Notes under the pieces: generated by a model
Told to the model about the DNA's origin: nothing
The model's input: only the letters and a program-made list of their open reading frames with translations
Database searches by the model: none
NCBI RefSeq assembly: GCF_009797935.1
Contig: NZ_VOLC01000011.1
Location: 125,678 to 189,677 of the forward strand
DNA: 64,000 nucleotides
Direction of reading: 5' to 3'
Source: Lunatibacter salilacus
GTDB lineage: Bacteria; Bacteroidota; Bacteroidia; Cytophagales; Cyclobacteriaceae
In this document: piece after piece, positions 8,535 through 18,405 of the stretch
Numbering within the stretch: the stretch's first letter is position 1
Layout: each line of letters starts with the position of its first letter
Translations under genes and position numbers: made by a program

Positions 8535-9992
8535 ATGACGTCGAAAAGAAAAATAACCGTGGCCTATGGAGATGGCATCGGACCGGAAATAATGAAAGCT
8601 ACCTTGGCAATATTAAACGCCGCAGGAGCCCAAATAGAACCAGATGTCATCGAGATTGGCGAGCAGGTATATTTGAAAGGAATTAGTTCAGGAATAGAGC
8701 CGAGAGCTTGGGATTCTTTGAGAGAGACGAAGGTTTTCCTTAAATCACCCATTACCACCCCCCAAGGAGGCGGTTTCAAGAGTTTGAATGTGACCACCCG
8801 AAAAACATTGGGGCTCTATGCCAATGTCCGGCCGTGCAAAGCCTATTCCCCTTTTGTAAAAACCCATTTTCCCAAAACAGATTTGGTCATTATTAGGGAA
8901 AATGAAGAGGACCTCTATGCGGGGATTGAGCACCGTCAGACGGATGAGGTTTATCAATGTCTTAAGCTTATTTCCAGGCCGGGAAGTGAGAAAATCATTC
9001 GGTATGCATTCGAATACGCGAAAAAATACAACAGAAAAAAAGTGACCTGCATGACGAAAGACAATATTATGAAATTAGCCGATGGCCTGTTTCATAAGGT
9101 GTTCAATGAGGTCGCAAAGGAATATCCAGATATAGAAACGGAACATAAGATCATTGATATAGGCACCGCGCTTATTGCGGACAGACCTGAAATATTTGAT
9201 GTCATCGTGACATTAAACCTTTATGGGGATATTATTTCAGACGTGGCTGCTCAGGTCACAGGTTCCGTCGGCCTTGGGGGATCATCAAATGTAGGGGAAG
9301 AAGTGGCTATGTTTGAAGCTATCCACGGGTCCGCTCCTGACATAGCCGGTATGGGCGTGGCTAATCCGTCAGGCTTACTAAATGGAGCCATTATGATGCT
9401 GGTTCATATCGGGCAACCGGAGGTGGCAGAGAAAATTGCCAACGCCTGGATGAAGACTTTGGAGGATGGAATCCATACTGGTGACATCTACCAAGAATCC
9501 CTATCCAAAAAGCGCGTAGGAACGCAGGAATTTGCAGCCGCCGTAATTGAAAGATTGGGGCAGGCTCCCGCAAGTATGCCTAAAGCCTCCTTTGCCAAAG
9601 GGGGCGAAGAAGGAGGCGGTAAGATGAGACTTACCGAGCGTGTACCGGCTAAGAAAGAATTGATCGGGCTGGATGTGTTTATAGATTGGAAAGAATCAGG
9701 AAGAGACTCGAACGTGATTGGAGACCGACTTCGGCAGGTCAATGCTGACGGTCTAAAAATGCAGCTGATTACCAATCGGGGAGTAAAAGTATATCCTGAC
9801 GGGATGAAGGAAACCTTCTGCTCCGATCATTGGAGGGTTCGTTTTTTCAATGCCGATGAATCTGTTATCACCCATGATCAAACCATTGAGATCTTGAAAC
9901 AAGTCAAGAACTTGGGTTTTGATTTTATCAAAACTGAAAATTTATACACCTTTGACGGCGAAAGGGGATTTTCGTTAGCACAAGGAGAATAA
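8535..9992 (+). CDS. icd: Isocitrate dehydrogenase, Thermus-type with C-terminal extension
   Basis: Oxidative decarboxylation of isocitrate to 2-oxoglutarate in the TCA cycle. The protein has 485 residues. The first ~340 form the isocitrate/isopropylmalate dehydrogenase fold: AYGDGIGPEI at the N-terminus, the substrate loop FKSLNVTTRKTLGLYANVRP, ENEEDLYAGIEHR, KDNIMKLADG, the metal-binding Asp in YGDIISDVAAQVTG, and the cofactor loop AIHGSAPDIAGMGVANPSG. The last ~140 residues form an extra domain as in the Thermus-type enzymes (about 480-500 residues), which separates it from isopropylmalate dehydrogenase. Cofactor preference is not certain by eye, although this subfamily is usually NADP-linked. 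It is a single-gene unit: divergent from the hydratase and closed by a strong terminator at 10013-10050. Confidence 0.93.
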   Translation: MTSKRKITVAYGDGIGPEIMKATLAILNAAGAQIEPDVIEIGEQVYLKGISSGIEPRAWDSLRETKVFLKSPITTPQGGGFKSLNVTTRKTLGLYANVRPCKAYSPFVKTHFPKTDLVIIRENEEDLYAGIEHRQTDEVYQCLKLISRPGSEKIIRYAFEYAKKYNRKKVTCMTKDNIMKLADGLFHKVFNEVAKEYPDIETEHKIIDIGTALIADRPEIFDVIVTLNLYGDIISDVAAQVTGSVGLGGSSNVGEEVAMFEAIHGSAPDIAGMGVANPSGLLNGAIMMLVHIGQPEVAEKIANAWMKTLEDGIHTGDIYQESLSKKRVGTQEFAAAVIERLGQAPASMPKASFAKGGEEGGGKMRLTERVPAKKELIGLDVFIDWKESGRDSNVIGDRLRQVNADGLKMQLITNRGVKVYPDGMKETFCSDHWRVRFFNADESVITHDQTIEILKQVKNLGFDFIKTENLYTFDGERGFSLAQGE

Positions 9993-10012
9993 ATATCCAT
10001 AAACCAATTAGG

Positions 10013-10050
10013 CCATATACCCCAGTAATTACGGGTATGTGGTTTTTTTT
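10013..10050 (+). terminator. Rho-independent terminator after isocitrate dehydrogenase gene
   Basis: A 10-bp stem (CCATATACCC with GGGTATGTGG, one G-U pair) is followed directly by eight T residues. It lies 20 nt after the isocitrate dehydrogenase stop. A possible ATG at 10037 for the next gene falls inside this hairpin, which argues for the later start at 10079. Confidence 0.85.
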
Positions 10051-10078
10051 ATTTAAATTGACCCTGCCTTTTTATCCT

Positions 10079-11389
10079 ATGTCCATCCCCAAACGAGTTC
10101 TCATCATTACCTATTATTGGCCACCCAGTGCCGGGTCGGGGGTGCAGCGTTGGTTAAAATTCGCCAAGTACCTTCCTGAATTTGGCTGGGATCCGGTAAT
10201 ATTCACACCTGAAAACCCTGATTTCGACCTCAAGGATCCTTTGATGGAAAAGGAAGTCTCACCTCACATGGAGGTACTGAAATTTCCCATTTGGGAGCCT
10301 TATCAGGTTCTCAGATTGTTGAAAACAGAAAAAATCAGCGACCCCGGTATCCTAATAGAAAAGAAGCGAAAAAATTGGTTTGATAAAGTTGCAATTTGGA
10401 TACGGGCCAATGCCATTATACCTGATCCACGGGTGTATTGGGTCAAGCCTTCCGTCAAGTTTTTGGGGCAGTTGATGGAATCAAATAATTTTCAGGCCGT
10501 AATTACCACAGGTCCGCCCCATAGCATGCATTTGATTGGAAGAGAACTTAAACGTAGGCATGGAATCCCTTGGCTGGCTGACTTTCGGGATCCATGGTCC
10601 ACTTGGGAATTTCTGGATACGCTGCCCATGACGGGTTGGGTCAAAAACAGGCACCTCGCATTGGAGGCATCGGTATTTAGAGAAGCGGATGCGTTGGTGA
10701 CTATTTCACCTACTTTCCAGCAGGAAATGGAGCATCTGGCAGATAGAAAAATTCAGCTGATCACCAACGGCTTTGATCCGGTAGATTTGCCTTCAGATTT
10801 TTTAATGAATCCACCCGAGTCACAAACTCTTGAGATTGTTTACACTGGTGTGATCGACGCAATTCGAAACCCGATGCCCTTTTTGTTGGCGATGAAGGAG
10901 GTTTTTGGCCAGACTAAAAATAAAATTAAATTGACCTTTGTAGGTAGGGTCAGTCAACAGGTAAAAACTTCCCTTATGGAGGATTCCTGGCTTTCGTCCC
11001 ATGTTGAATTGGCAGGGTACGTCCCACATGAAGCGGTGTTCCAGTATTATGCAAAGGCTCATATACTACTTCTCATACTCACCAATACAAAAAACGCCAA
11101 AGGAAATATTCCAGGGAAAGTGTTTGAATATATGGCTACGGGTAGGAAAATTGTAGCATTGGGTGACCCTGAAGGTGATACGGCCCAGATCCTTCGACAG
11201 GCACAGGCAGGGGAGGTATTTCGGCATGAGGATAGAAAAGGATTAATTTCATTTCTTGAAAACTGTCACACACAGGCTGTCAATTCTCAGCAAACGCCCA
11301 TCCATACTTCCTACGAAAGAAAAACCCTTACGGGACAACTGGCTGATTTATTAAATAAAATTACGGTGGGGCAAACTGCTGACGGCTAA
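10079..11389 (+). CDS. Glycosyltransferase, GT4-like (GT-B fold)
   Basis: About 436 residues from ATG 10079; an earlier ATG at 10037 lies in the preceding terminator and would add a non-conserved 14-residue leader. The N-terminus RVLIITYYWPPSAGSGVQRW is typical of family-4-like glycosyltransferases, with the glycine-rich loop that contacts donor or acceptor. Later come WLADFRDPWS, a donor-side segment VYTGVIDAIRNPMPFLLA, and GNIPGKVFEYMATGRKIVALG, where the nucleotide-sugar E-x-E region appears as KVFEYMA. The protein probably adds a sugar during surface glycan synthesis on the cytoplasmic face. Its 3' end overlaps the convergent flippase gene by 4 nt. Donor and acceptor are unknown. Confidence 0.86.
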   Translation: MSIPKRVLIITYYWPPSAGSGVQRWLKFAKYLPEFGWDPVIFTPENPDFDLKDPLMEKEVSPHMEVLKFPIWEPYQVLRLLKTEKISDPGILIEKKRKNWFDKVAIWIRANAIIPDPRVYWVKPSVKFLGQLMESNNFQAVITTGPPHSMHLIGRELKRRHGIPWLADFRDPWSTWEFLDTLPMTGWVKNRHLALEASVFREADALVTISPTFQQEMEHLADRKIQLITNGFDPVDLPSDFLMNPPESQTLEIVYTGVIDAIRNPMPFLLAMKEVFGQTKNKIKLTFVGRVSQQVKTSLMEDSWLSSHVELAGYVPHEAVFQYYAKAHILLLILTNTKNAKGNIPGKVFEYMATGRKIVALGDPEGDTAQILRQAQAGEVFRHEDRKGLISFLENCHTQAVNSQQTPIHTSYERKTLTGQLADLLNKITVGQTADG

Positions 11390-12870
11390 GATTTGGAAAA
11401 TGACTCACCAGCCTTTTCTTTTATCCACCCTTCGACTTCGGGCGCGATGTGCCAACTCCAGGATCCAAGGCCATATAATAATACCATAACGCTACTTCGG
11501 ATAAGAATATCCAACCATACGATGGTCTGGCCTGGAATTGCGTAGTGAGTGATTGCCCAGCTTCCAATTCCCACTAGCAGAATTTTACCGACTCCCCAGG
11601 TAAAAGGATCAAATCCCAGCCGGATTTTCACGTAAATGTACTTAATTAAATTATACAAAAACATCGAGAGCAGTGATGCTAGGGCTGCTCCTTCTATCCC
11701 ATAAACTGGAATTAGCCACAGGTTCAAAACGATCACAGCTACACACATAATCAGGGTAGCGGTAATATTAAATAGATAGAAACGGGAGAACACGATTATT
11801 TCCCCATTGACCGAAAAGATCACATCGGACAACTTTCCCAATCCGATAAGAAAGACTACCCACTTGCCAGCCTCATAGATTTCGCGGTTTGGGACATAGT
11901 GATATAGCGAATCAATATTGACCCAAATCAGCAAGAAAATCAGCAGGCAAATTAGGAACTGGTGGATGGCGATTTTTTTATAAAGGACATTTATCTCCTT
12001 CAGTTGGTTGTTGGCGAATTTTTCTGAGATAACAGGCATAATTACCTGAGAAATAGCCCTTCTAGGCATTTCAATGACTACCGCTATGGAAAAGCCAATG
12101 GTATAAATCGCATTGGCATTAAGACCGATCATAGAGCTGACCATGAGGCTGTCAATTTTCATGATGAGCAATGCCCCCGCCGTTCCCAGCAAAGTTATCA
12201 GGCTATACTGTAAAAATTCTTTTTTGAAGGGAGTGCTAATCTGTTCCCAGTTTGCCGATAGATGGAATATACCGATCTTAGACATGTAGCCAATCATGGC
12301 CAGCAAGGCGAGGAAATAGATTCCTCCCAATCCCCACATCAGCGAATAAAAAGAGTAAAGTCCAAAGTAATAGCCCAAAATCAGGAAGGTGACCAAAAGC
12401 CTCAATAGCACATCCCGGAAAAAGGAGGGTATTGCCACCTTTAAATAGGATCGGCTAAAAGCATCTAATATGGTGTTCAAAACGGAAAAAAATGTAATAA
12501 GGAGGGCCACTAACAGGAAATTGTTTACTTCCGGGGAGTTTTCCGCAAAGATAGAAATGACCTGCTCCCTGAAAATAAAAAATCCTAGTGCCACGGTAAG
12601 AAAACCGACCACACCGATGACGAGTGTAAAAGTAAAAAAAGGAAATTTACTTCCTACAACACGCGGGAAAAAACGGGTAATTCCATTGCCAATCCCAAGC
12701 TGCGCAAACGGCACTAATAGGATGGCCATGTCCTGAATGGTTTTAAACAAACCAATCTGCTCCGGCTCCAAAACGAATGGTAGGAGCCAAAGCATATTAA
12801 AATAACCGATGACAACGCCGATATAGGCGAAAAGGGTCGTTAAGAGGCTTTGTTTGGCGATTTTGCTCAA
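11386..12870 (-). CDS. Polysaccharide biosynthesis flippase (Wzx-like), copy 2
   Basis: A 494-residue polytopic membrane protein with 12 or more hydrophobic segments. It starts SKIAKQSLLTTLFAYIGVVIGYFN and continues with LLPFVLEPEQIGLFKTIQDMA, a pattern common in oligosaccharide flippases of the MVF/MATE-like superfamily. It would export lipid-linked glycan units. It differs clearly from the flippase at 5862-7388, so it is not a recent duplicate. It converges on the glycosyltransferase gene (4-nt overlap) and lies downstream of a second glycosyltransferase on its own strand, about 180 nt away. No catalytic residues apply. Confidence 0.87.
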   Translation of the reverse strand: MSKIAKQSLLTTLFAYIGVVIGYFNMLWLLPFVLEPEQIGLFKTIQDMAILLVPFAQLGIGNGITRFFPRVVGSKFPFFTFTLVIGVVGFLTVALGFFIFREQVISIFAENSPEVNNFLLVALLITFFSVLNTILDAFSRSYLKVAIPSFFRDVLLRLLVTFLILGYYFGLYSFYSLMWGLGGIYFLALLAMIGYMSKIGIFHLSANWEQISTPFKKEFLQYSLITLLGTAGALLIMKIDSLMVSSMIGLNANAIYTIGFSIAVVIEMPRRAISQVIMPVISEKFANNQLKEINVLYKKIAIHQFLICLLIFLLIWVNIDSLYHYVPNREIYEAGKWVVFLIGLGKLSDVIFSVNGEIIVFSRFYLFNITATLIMCVAVIVLNLWLIPVYGIEGAALASLLSMFLYNLIKYIYVKIRLGFDPFTWGVGKILLVGIGSWAITHYAIPGQTIVWLDILIRSSVMVLLYGLGSWSWHIAPEVEGWIKEKAGESFSKS

Positions 12871-13051
12871 AAGAAATTTTAGTTAATTCAGGAAAGGTAA
12901 TACAATCTCTATTACGGTAGGATTTTTACTGTCACTAATACGAAAGAGGAAATAAATGCAGAGTTAGTTTCTACCATCGCCATTCAATTGATTCCAAGTT
13001 TTAAAGTGGAATTTAGAAGTTTCAGGCTATTCGGAATTGCGAGCTCAAGTT

Positions 13052-14089
13052 TCATGAGGTTGCCGTATCGGCCAAGATTTCCAACATTTTTTCTTTTCTT
13101 TTTAAATAGGTGTAGTGTTCCACAATCCTTTTTCGGGCTTGAATTCTTAAATCCATGCAATTTGACTGGGGCAGTTTATGTATGATTTGAACAAGTTCAT
13201 GGATATCTTTTTGGCGTAAAACAAAACCAGTTTCTCCAATTATATTGCTGATTTCCCCAACTTGGGATCCGATGGGAACACAACCGCATAACATGGCTTC
13301 CGCCAAAGAATTGGGAAATCCCTCAGAGGTGGAGAGCTGAAGGTAAAATTGTGTTTTTTGGAAGATATGTTTAATTCCTTCTTTGGGTTGGGCAGGTACT
13401 ACAGTAATGTTGGGCAGGGTGGTTTCAAAATTTGCGTCTCCAACTAGTTTAAAGGTATAATCAGTAAAGGTTTCAGCTAATTGGACGATAAGATCAATTC
13501 CCTTAACAAATGCACGGTTTTGCTTTGAAATACCGGTTGCTACTGTAACAAAGGTGAAAGGCTCTTTTTCCAATTGGGTATCAACCCAAAATTCCTGATC
13601 AAATCCATTGTGAACTACTTCAATAGGCGTTGTCAAATCAGGTATTAGATTTAGTAGACCTTGTTTGCGGGGAGCTAAGTTATCGTAGGTGTAGGTTGAC
13701 TTTACCAATGCATAGGAAACAGGCAATATAAGCGAACAGTTTTTAAAGCTGAATACAGTAGCTTTCTTCAACCATTTCTTTCGGTAATTCCCATAATTAA
13801 TATGAGGTAAATGCATGGCATCAGTTCCACCGCATTGAATGATAATTCTTTTTTTAAAAACCTTTCCAAAAATAACAGGCAATACGGTATGGTACCCTCC
13901 AAAAAAACAAAGGTATTGTGTGGTAACGGGCAGGTAAATTAGCAATTGAAAAAACTGAACAATAAAATACAAAGGCAGAGCCAAGGCTTTATCGGTAAAT
14001 GTCAAGGATCTTATTTTAAGATGGGGGCTTAACATTTCCTTGTCCCTTATCGTAAAGGCAGTTTCTATGGAAGTAATGTACAGAATCAT
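13052..14089 (-). CDS. Glycosyltransferase, GT4/GT1 family
   Basis: A 345-residue GT-B protein. The C-terminal donor-binding half is clear: VVHNGFDQEFW, then FVTVATGISKQNRAFVKGID, and STSEGFPNSLAEAMLCGCVPIG, which carries the E-x7-E motif of GT4 retaining enzymes. The N-terminal half is less typical but holds YLCFFGGYHTVLPVIFGKVF and CGGTDAMHLPHINYG. The role is probably sugar transfer from a nucleotide sugar onto a growing surface glycan. It belongs to the glycan group with the flippase (11386-12870) and methyltransferase (14162-14884), all minus strand with short gaps. Base composition is slightly more AT-rich than its neighbours, a frequent mark of glycan genes that move between strains (an impression, not a calculation). 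Confidence 0.87.
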   Translation of the reverse strand: MILYITSIETAFTIRDKEMLSPHLKIRSLTFTDKALALPLYFIVQFFQLLIYLPVTTQYLCFFGGYHTVLPVIFGKVFKKRIIIQCGGTDAMHLPHINYGNYRKKWLKKATVFSFKNCSLILPVSYALVKSTYTYDNLAPRKQGLLNLIPDLTTPIEVVHNGFDQEFWVDTQLEKEPFTFVTVATGISKQNRAFVKGIDLIVQLAETFTDYTFKLVGDANFETTLPNITVVPAQPKEGIKHIFQKTQFYLQLSTSEGFPNSLAEAMLCGCVPIGSQVGEISNIIGETGFVLRQKDIHELVQIIHKLPQSNCMDLRIQARKRIVEHYTYLKRKEKMLEILADTATS

Positions 14090-14161
14090 ACGGGTGGATA
14101 ACTGGTAAGCCCTGATTGATTGTAGTTCGCCTGCCTATGTAAGAGGAAAACGTGTCTTAAT

Positions 14162-14884
14162 TTATCCCAACAGGTTGAATTTCATCTTAATTTTCACCCT
14201 CTCTCTTAAAATTTCCCATTTACCCAAGTGGGTAATCTTTTGAATTGGTCGTTGGTTGCGGAAGATAAAATATTGATAGTCATGTTCTCGGTAGAAAATG
14301 GAATAAGATTCCATTTTCTCTAAAAAATACCCGCATTCGCCGACGGTAGTTACTAATCTTCCCGTATCAAGGGGCTGATCTATTACCTGTAATTTTTCCG
14401 GTTCGTTAGCTATCATCCATTTAAGAAATCGTGGATCGGGGATATGTACAAAAATACTAGACTCATTATGGCTGTGTTTTTGGATTATCTCGAAAAGAGG
14501 CTTGTGATCTGCAGCCGGAATGTGTTCCAAGACATCGGGGAAAACAAAAAAATCATAGTGTTCGGATGGCTTATGAAAGTCAGTCATGTCCGAAACCTCA
14601 AATGACAAATTAGCTAAGTTTTTCCAAAGAAGCTTGGCTTTTGCAACGCTTTCCGGGCTAATGTCCACGGCGTGAACATGTCCCTTTTTAACAAATCTGG
14701 CTATAAGCTGACTGACCGTGCCAATTCCACAACCGACTTCTAAGACTTTGTGGTTTGGCTTGAGTCCGGCCTTCATCAATTTGTCAATTATTTGAAGGTG
14801 GCGGCTATTGATCCCAATCTTTTCCTGTTGGGCTGAAAACCCATCATAGAAATCAGCTACCGCAGTTTTGTCTGTCTCCTTCAT
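14162..14884 (-). CDS. SAM-dependent methyltransferase (class I)
   Basis: A 240-residue protein with the class I Rossmann methyltransferase core: motif I VLEVGCGIGTVSQLIA, the acidic end of strand 2 in VHAVDISPESVAKAK, then FEVSDMTDF, and motif IV region YDFFVFPDVLEHIPAADH. The substrate is not evident. Its start overlaps the stop of the YfhO-type gene by four bases (ATGA), so the two are translationally coupled, and the pair sits within the surface-glycan region. A role in modifying a lipid-linked sugar or related small molecule is plausible inference. The C-terminal ~80 residues are specific to this protein and may form the acceptor site. Confidence 0.86.
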   Translation of the reverse strand: MKETDKTAVADFYDGFSAQQEKIGINSRHLQIIDKLMKAGLKPNHKVLEVGCGIGTVSQLIARFVKKGHVHAVDISPESVAKAKLLWKNLANLSFEVSDMTDFHKPSEHYDFFVFPDVLEHIPAADHKPLFEIIQKHSHNESSIFVHIPDPRFLKWMIANEPEKLQVIDQPLDTGRLVTTVGECGYFLEKMESYSIFYREHDYQYFIFRNQRPIQKITHLGKWEILRERVKIKMKFNLLG

Positions 14885-17298
14885 TTGTTAGGTTTTAGAG
14901 TATAAAATAAGGAAATGGCCAATAAAACCAACAGCACATATTGGGCAATAATCATAAACGTCACCATGTTTAAATAGCTTTTTGGCCGAAATTCGAACGT
15001 AATAGACGATTCTCCCTGAGGCAAATTTAATCCCCGCAACACATAATTTACCCGTAAGATATCAGCTGCTGATCCATTTATGGTTGCAGACCATCCTTTA
15101 GGGTAGAATATTTCAGAGAAAACGGCCAGTCCCGGCGTGCTGAGATTAGCTCTATAGGTGATTTTGTTTGGCTCATAGGAAGACAACGACACAGAACCCT
15201 GTCCAGCCGCTACATTTGGAAATTCAACAGTATTTAGAGTAGCGGTTTTTTTTGTGTTTATCGAGCCAAGAGTCTCTATTTCCTCCAAATTTGTGGTGAC
15301 GGTTAGCACTTCTTCCGGCAACCAAGCGGGTCCATTGGCGTTTGGATTTTGAAAAACGGCGTTTTCTGAATTTCCTGCCAGTAGGTACTTTGTATTCAAC
15401 ATATTAAGATTTTGGATACTTTCCCAGTCAAAATTCCCCTCTTGGGCTTTTTGAATAAATTGGCTGATTTCAGGACCTAAGTTTCTTTCAATCAAATCCT
15501 GGTACCTGCTCATTTTTGCTCCATGGTATCCTCCAACGCTGTTAAATCGATAACTGGTTCTGGCTTCATTAAATGGGTTTTGAATATTTAATACTCTAAA
15601 GTAATCATTGTCTGCCAAAATTTTTTGGTCTGCCGGATTTGCGCCGAAATACTGGTTGCTAGGATTGGCTACAAAGCTATCGTTATTTAGGTACCGTCTA
15701 TTTACACCCCAAACATCGACAATTACCAGAAGAGCAATTCCAAGTAGCGTATAGTTCAAATGAAGCATATTCCTTAGGTAGGCAAACAAAAGACCCGCAG
15801 CCGCTGCAATAAGAATAAAACTTCGCAGTGCATCGGACTGAAGCATAGATTGTCGGTCTGTCCTCAGTGCATCCTGTAACCAATCCGGGTAACCTCCGTC
15901 GGCATTTCCACGATATCCCATCCATCCTGCGGCCACCATACCCACAAGTAGAAGGCCCATAGTGACTCCAAAAGAAATAAGGAATGACTTTTGTTTTTTG
16001 GCTGATTTTTTTTCAACAACAAACTTTTCCAGTCCGAGGCACCCCAATACAGGGACTGCAAACAGAGTAATTCCCAATGCCATTGAGACCGCCCTAAATT
16101 TGTTATAGCCGGGTAAGTAATCAAACAGAAAATAGTTGAGCCAAGCGAGGTTTTTCCCCCACGCAAGGATGAGGGAGAACAATACAATTCCCAGAAGGAT
16201 ATTCCTGTAGAACGGTTGCACATAGATGAGGCCAATGATGAATAGGAAAATCATTATTGCCCCTCCGTAAATGGGTCCCCCAGTACCCGGTTGGTCTCCC
16301 CAATATGTAGGGGCATTTTGAAGAAATTCATTAATTTGGGCACCTTCTACTCCCTGGGAGCGAAGAATTTGTTCGGAAGATGAGTTTTTTGGAAGACCTT
16401 GGCTACTTGCCCCACCATAAAAGTTTGGTATTAGTAGCGTAAAGGTTTCCAATTTACCCTGAGACCAATTAAAAGCATATTCCTTGTCGAGTCCTTGTCT
16501 CCCATTCTCAGCGGTTTCAAGGTTTCTTTCCCCTCTGATTGAATATTTCCCATATTCGATAACAGACCCTAACCGTGCTGAGTTGCCCAATACCCCAAGT
16601 AATGCTCCCAACAACAATAGTGCAGCTATCTTCCCAAATTCCGGAAGTTTTTTTTCTTTATAGAAAAGAACTAACTGACCAATTCCATAGAAGGCGATAA
16701 TAATTAAGGTATAGTAGGTGATTTGGAGATGGTTGTATTTAAGTTGCAGCAGTACGGCAAGTGCCGCGATGGATACACCAAGCAGTATTTTTCTGGAAAA
16801 AGCAAGGTGAATACCTGCCAAAATAAGCGGAATTAGACATATGGACCATATTTTCGCATTATGGCCAGCCTCCATACTTAAGAGATTAAATGTGTTAAAG
16901 GCAAACGCATAGGAACCGGCAATGGAAATCGCAGGTCGGATGCCAAAAGTTATTAGAAGGAGATACATACTTGCCATGCCAAAAAACAGGGCATTAATGG
17001 GGTGAGGAAGACCGATCGTCAATACCTGGACCAGTGTATTGGTGAGGTCACCCTTTGGTTGGGAATGAATCAGATAAGCAGGCATTCCTCCAAACATCCT
17101 ATTGGTCCAGAGAGCTTCCTCCCCGGTTTTTTCCTTATAGTCTAATATTTCCTTTGCCGACCCTTCCCACTGTAAAATATCCGACTGGAACAACATTTTG
17201 CCTTCGAAAACAACAGGTGAAAAATACAGAACTGTGACCAAATAAAAGGACAAAATGCCTAGAAGGTGTGGAAGGGTTTTCTTAAAATCAAAGGGCAT
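14881..17298 (-). CDS. YfhO-type multi-pass membrane protein (GT-C-like)
   Basis: An 805-residue integral membrane protein with about 12-14 hydrophobic helices in the first ~560 residues, then a soluble extracytoplasmic domain, and a final helix pair (about 775-800). Early motifs LFQSDILQWEGSAKEI, LWTNRMFGGMPAYL and AFNTFNLLSMEAGHNAKIW match the Bacteroidota YfhO family, where the acidic and histidine residues in external loops resemble GT-C glycosyltransferases. Bacillus YfhO is needed for glycosylation of lipoteichoic acid; a similar lipid-sugar-dependent transfer is likely here, with substrate unknown. It is coupled by a 4-nt overlap to the downstream methyltransferase. The long soluble tail has FNSVGGYHGAKMSRYQDL, a segment typical of the family. 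Confidence 0.86.
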   Translation of the reverse strand: MPFDFKKTLPHLLGILSFYLVTVLYFSPVVFEGKMLFQSDILQWEGSAKEILDYKEKTGEEALWTNRMFGGMPAYLIHSQPKGDLTNTLVQVLTIGLPHPINALFFGMASMYLLLITFGIRPAISIAGSYAFAFNTFNLLSMEAGHNAKIWSICLIPLILAGIHLAFSRKILLGVSIAALAVLLQLKYNHLQITYYTLIIIAFYGIGQLVLFYKEKKLPEFGKIAALLLLGALLGVLGNSARLGSVIEYGKYSIRGERNLETAENGRQGLDKEYAFNWSQGKLETFTLLIPNFYGGASSQGLPKNSSSEQILRSQGVEGAQINEFLQNAPTYWGDQPGTGGPIYGGAIMIFLFIIGLIYVQPFYRNILLGIVLFSLILAWGKNLAWLNYFLFDYLPGYNKFRAVSMALGITLFAVPVLGCLGLEKFVVEKKSAKKQKSFLISFGVTMGLLLVGMVAAGWMGYRGNADGGYPDWLQDALRTDRQSMLQSDALRSFILIAAAAGLLFAYLRNMLHLNYTLLGIALLVIVDVWGVNRRYLNNDSFVANPSNQYFGANPADQKILADNDYFRVLNIQNPFNEARTSYRFNSVGGYHGAKMSRYQDLIERNLGPEISQFIQKAQEGNFDWESIQNLNMLNTKYLLAGNSENAVFQNPNANGPAWLPEEVLTVTTNLEEIETLGSINTKKTATLNTVEFPNVAAGQGSVSLSSYEPNKITYRANLSTPGLAVFSEIFYPKGWSATINGSAADILRVNYVLRGLNLPQGESSITFEFRPKSYLNMVTFMIIAQYVLLVLLAISLFYTLKPNK

Positions 17299-17415
17299 AA
17301 TTGGAAGTCTAGATAACTAATGTGTAAATGGTCATGCAAATTAAAAAATTTATCCTCATTTCTAATAATTTCGGAAAAGTAGCAATAAGCTTCCGGCGCT
17401 CATGCGTATTTCAAA

Positions 17416-18405
17416 TCAGAAAGTTTTATACGGTTTTTGCGTAAGGGTCTTGCTCCCTAAATAATAACCCAAAGATATTTCGTGGGAATTGTTTATGAAA
17501 TTATTTTGTCTGCTCAGGTTGAAATCATACGCATATCCGAATCGGAGACTATCGGTCAGAAAAAGGTCAATAAGGAACGCAATAGCATTTCGCTTACTGG
17601 GAGCTGGGCCGGAAGAGTTCTTGCCAATACTTGACCGATAAGAAGTTCCAACCCAAAATCGATCATAAAAAAGAAACATGGCATTCAAGTCAAAACTTGT
17701 GGGACTACTAAAATCTTCCCGAATTAAAAGGGATGGCTTAAAGGCGGTTTCGGCTGATAGAGGTAGAATACTCCCGATCTGTAGGAAGTAGTGGTTGTTA
17801 TGAACAGCCAAGGCCACGTCTTGGTTTTCCAGATTCCGTTGTCCTACTAGATTGAATACGCTTAATCCAGAGAAGAACTTTTCAGAGTGGAAAAACAGTC
17901 CCGCATTTAGGTTCGGAGTAAACATGTTAATCCGCTCCATGGGTATTGTCATGTCAGTAACATCATCTGGCATCAGCAAATTTCCATCTAAGACATATTC
18001 CGAAGTACCAGCGCTAACTCCCATACTTAGGTAGGAATTGTTTGTTACTTTTATTTTATAGGAGTAGGTCAATAACGCCCCATGAACCTTAGTAGCACCA
18101 AGTCTGTCCGAAAACAGTGATGCACCAAACCCCATTAGTTCATCTGAGGATGCCATATCGGCGGTGATACTAAATGTCTCCGGAGCCCCGGGAAAAGCCA
18201 TAAACTGACTTCTATAGGTGGCTTGGACAAATGGATCAATTTTATATCCTGCGTAGGCAGGATTGATATGAAGGCTGTTGAAGGTATACTGACTGTATTG
18301 TGGAATCTGCTGGGCATGTCCATAAGGTGCCCACATTATATAAAGCATTAACACCATCGATTTGGCAGCAATTACAAAAAACCTTATTTGATTACCTGCA
18401 ACCAT
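17416..18405 (-). CDS. PorP/SprF family type IX secretion system outer-membrane protein
   Basis: A 329-residue predicted beta-barrel. After a signal segment ending AHAQ-like (YGHAQ) comes the family hallmark QIPQYSQYTFNSLHINPAYAGY, followed by alternating aromatic strands and a C-terminal strand set (HEISLGYYLGSKTL). PorP/SprF proteins sit in the outer membrane and are commonly encoded next to a large SprB-like adhesin that they help present on the cell surface. That is exactly the case here: the gene overlaps the 3' end of the adhesin gene by 22 nt. A shorter start at Met17 is possible but gives a poorer signal peptide. Bacteroidota carry several copies, each usually linked to its own adhesin. 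Confidence 0.92.
   Translation of the reverse strand: MVAGNQIRFFVIAAKSMVLMLYIMWAPYGHAQQIPQYSQYTFNSLHINPAYAGYKIDPFVQATYRSQFMAFPGAPETFSITADMASSDELMGFGASLFSDRLGATKVHGALLTYSYKIKVTNNSYLSMGVSAGTSEYVLDGNLLMPDDVTDMTIPMERINMFTPNLNAGLFFHSEKFFSGLSVFNLVGQRNLENQDVALAVHNNHYFLQIGSILPLSAETAFKPSLLIREDFSSPTSFDLNAMFLFYDRFWVGTSYRSSIGKNSSGPAPSKRNAIAFLIDLFLTDSLRFGYAYDFNLSRQNNFINNSHEISLGYYLGSKTLTQKPYKTF

Noticed and set aside
10037-10078. Earlier ATG start for the glycosyltransferase
   Set aside because: It lies within the terminator hairpin of the isocitrate dehydrogenase gene and adds residues with no family match.
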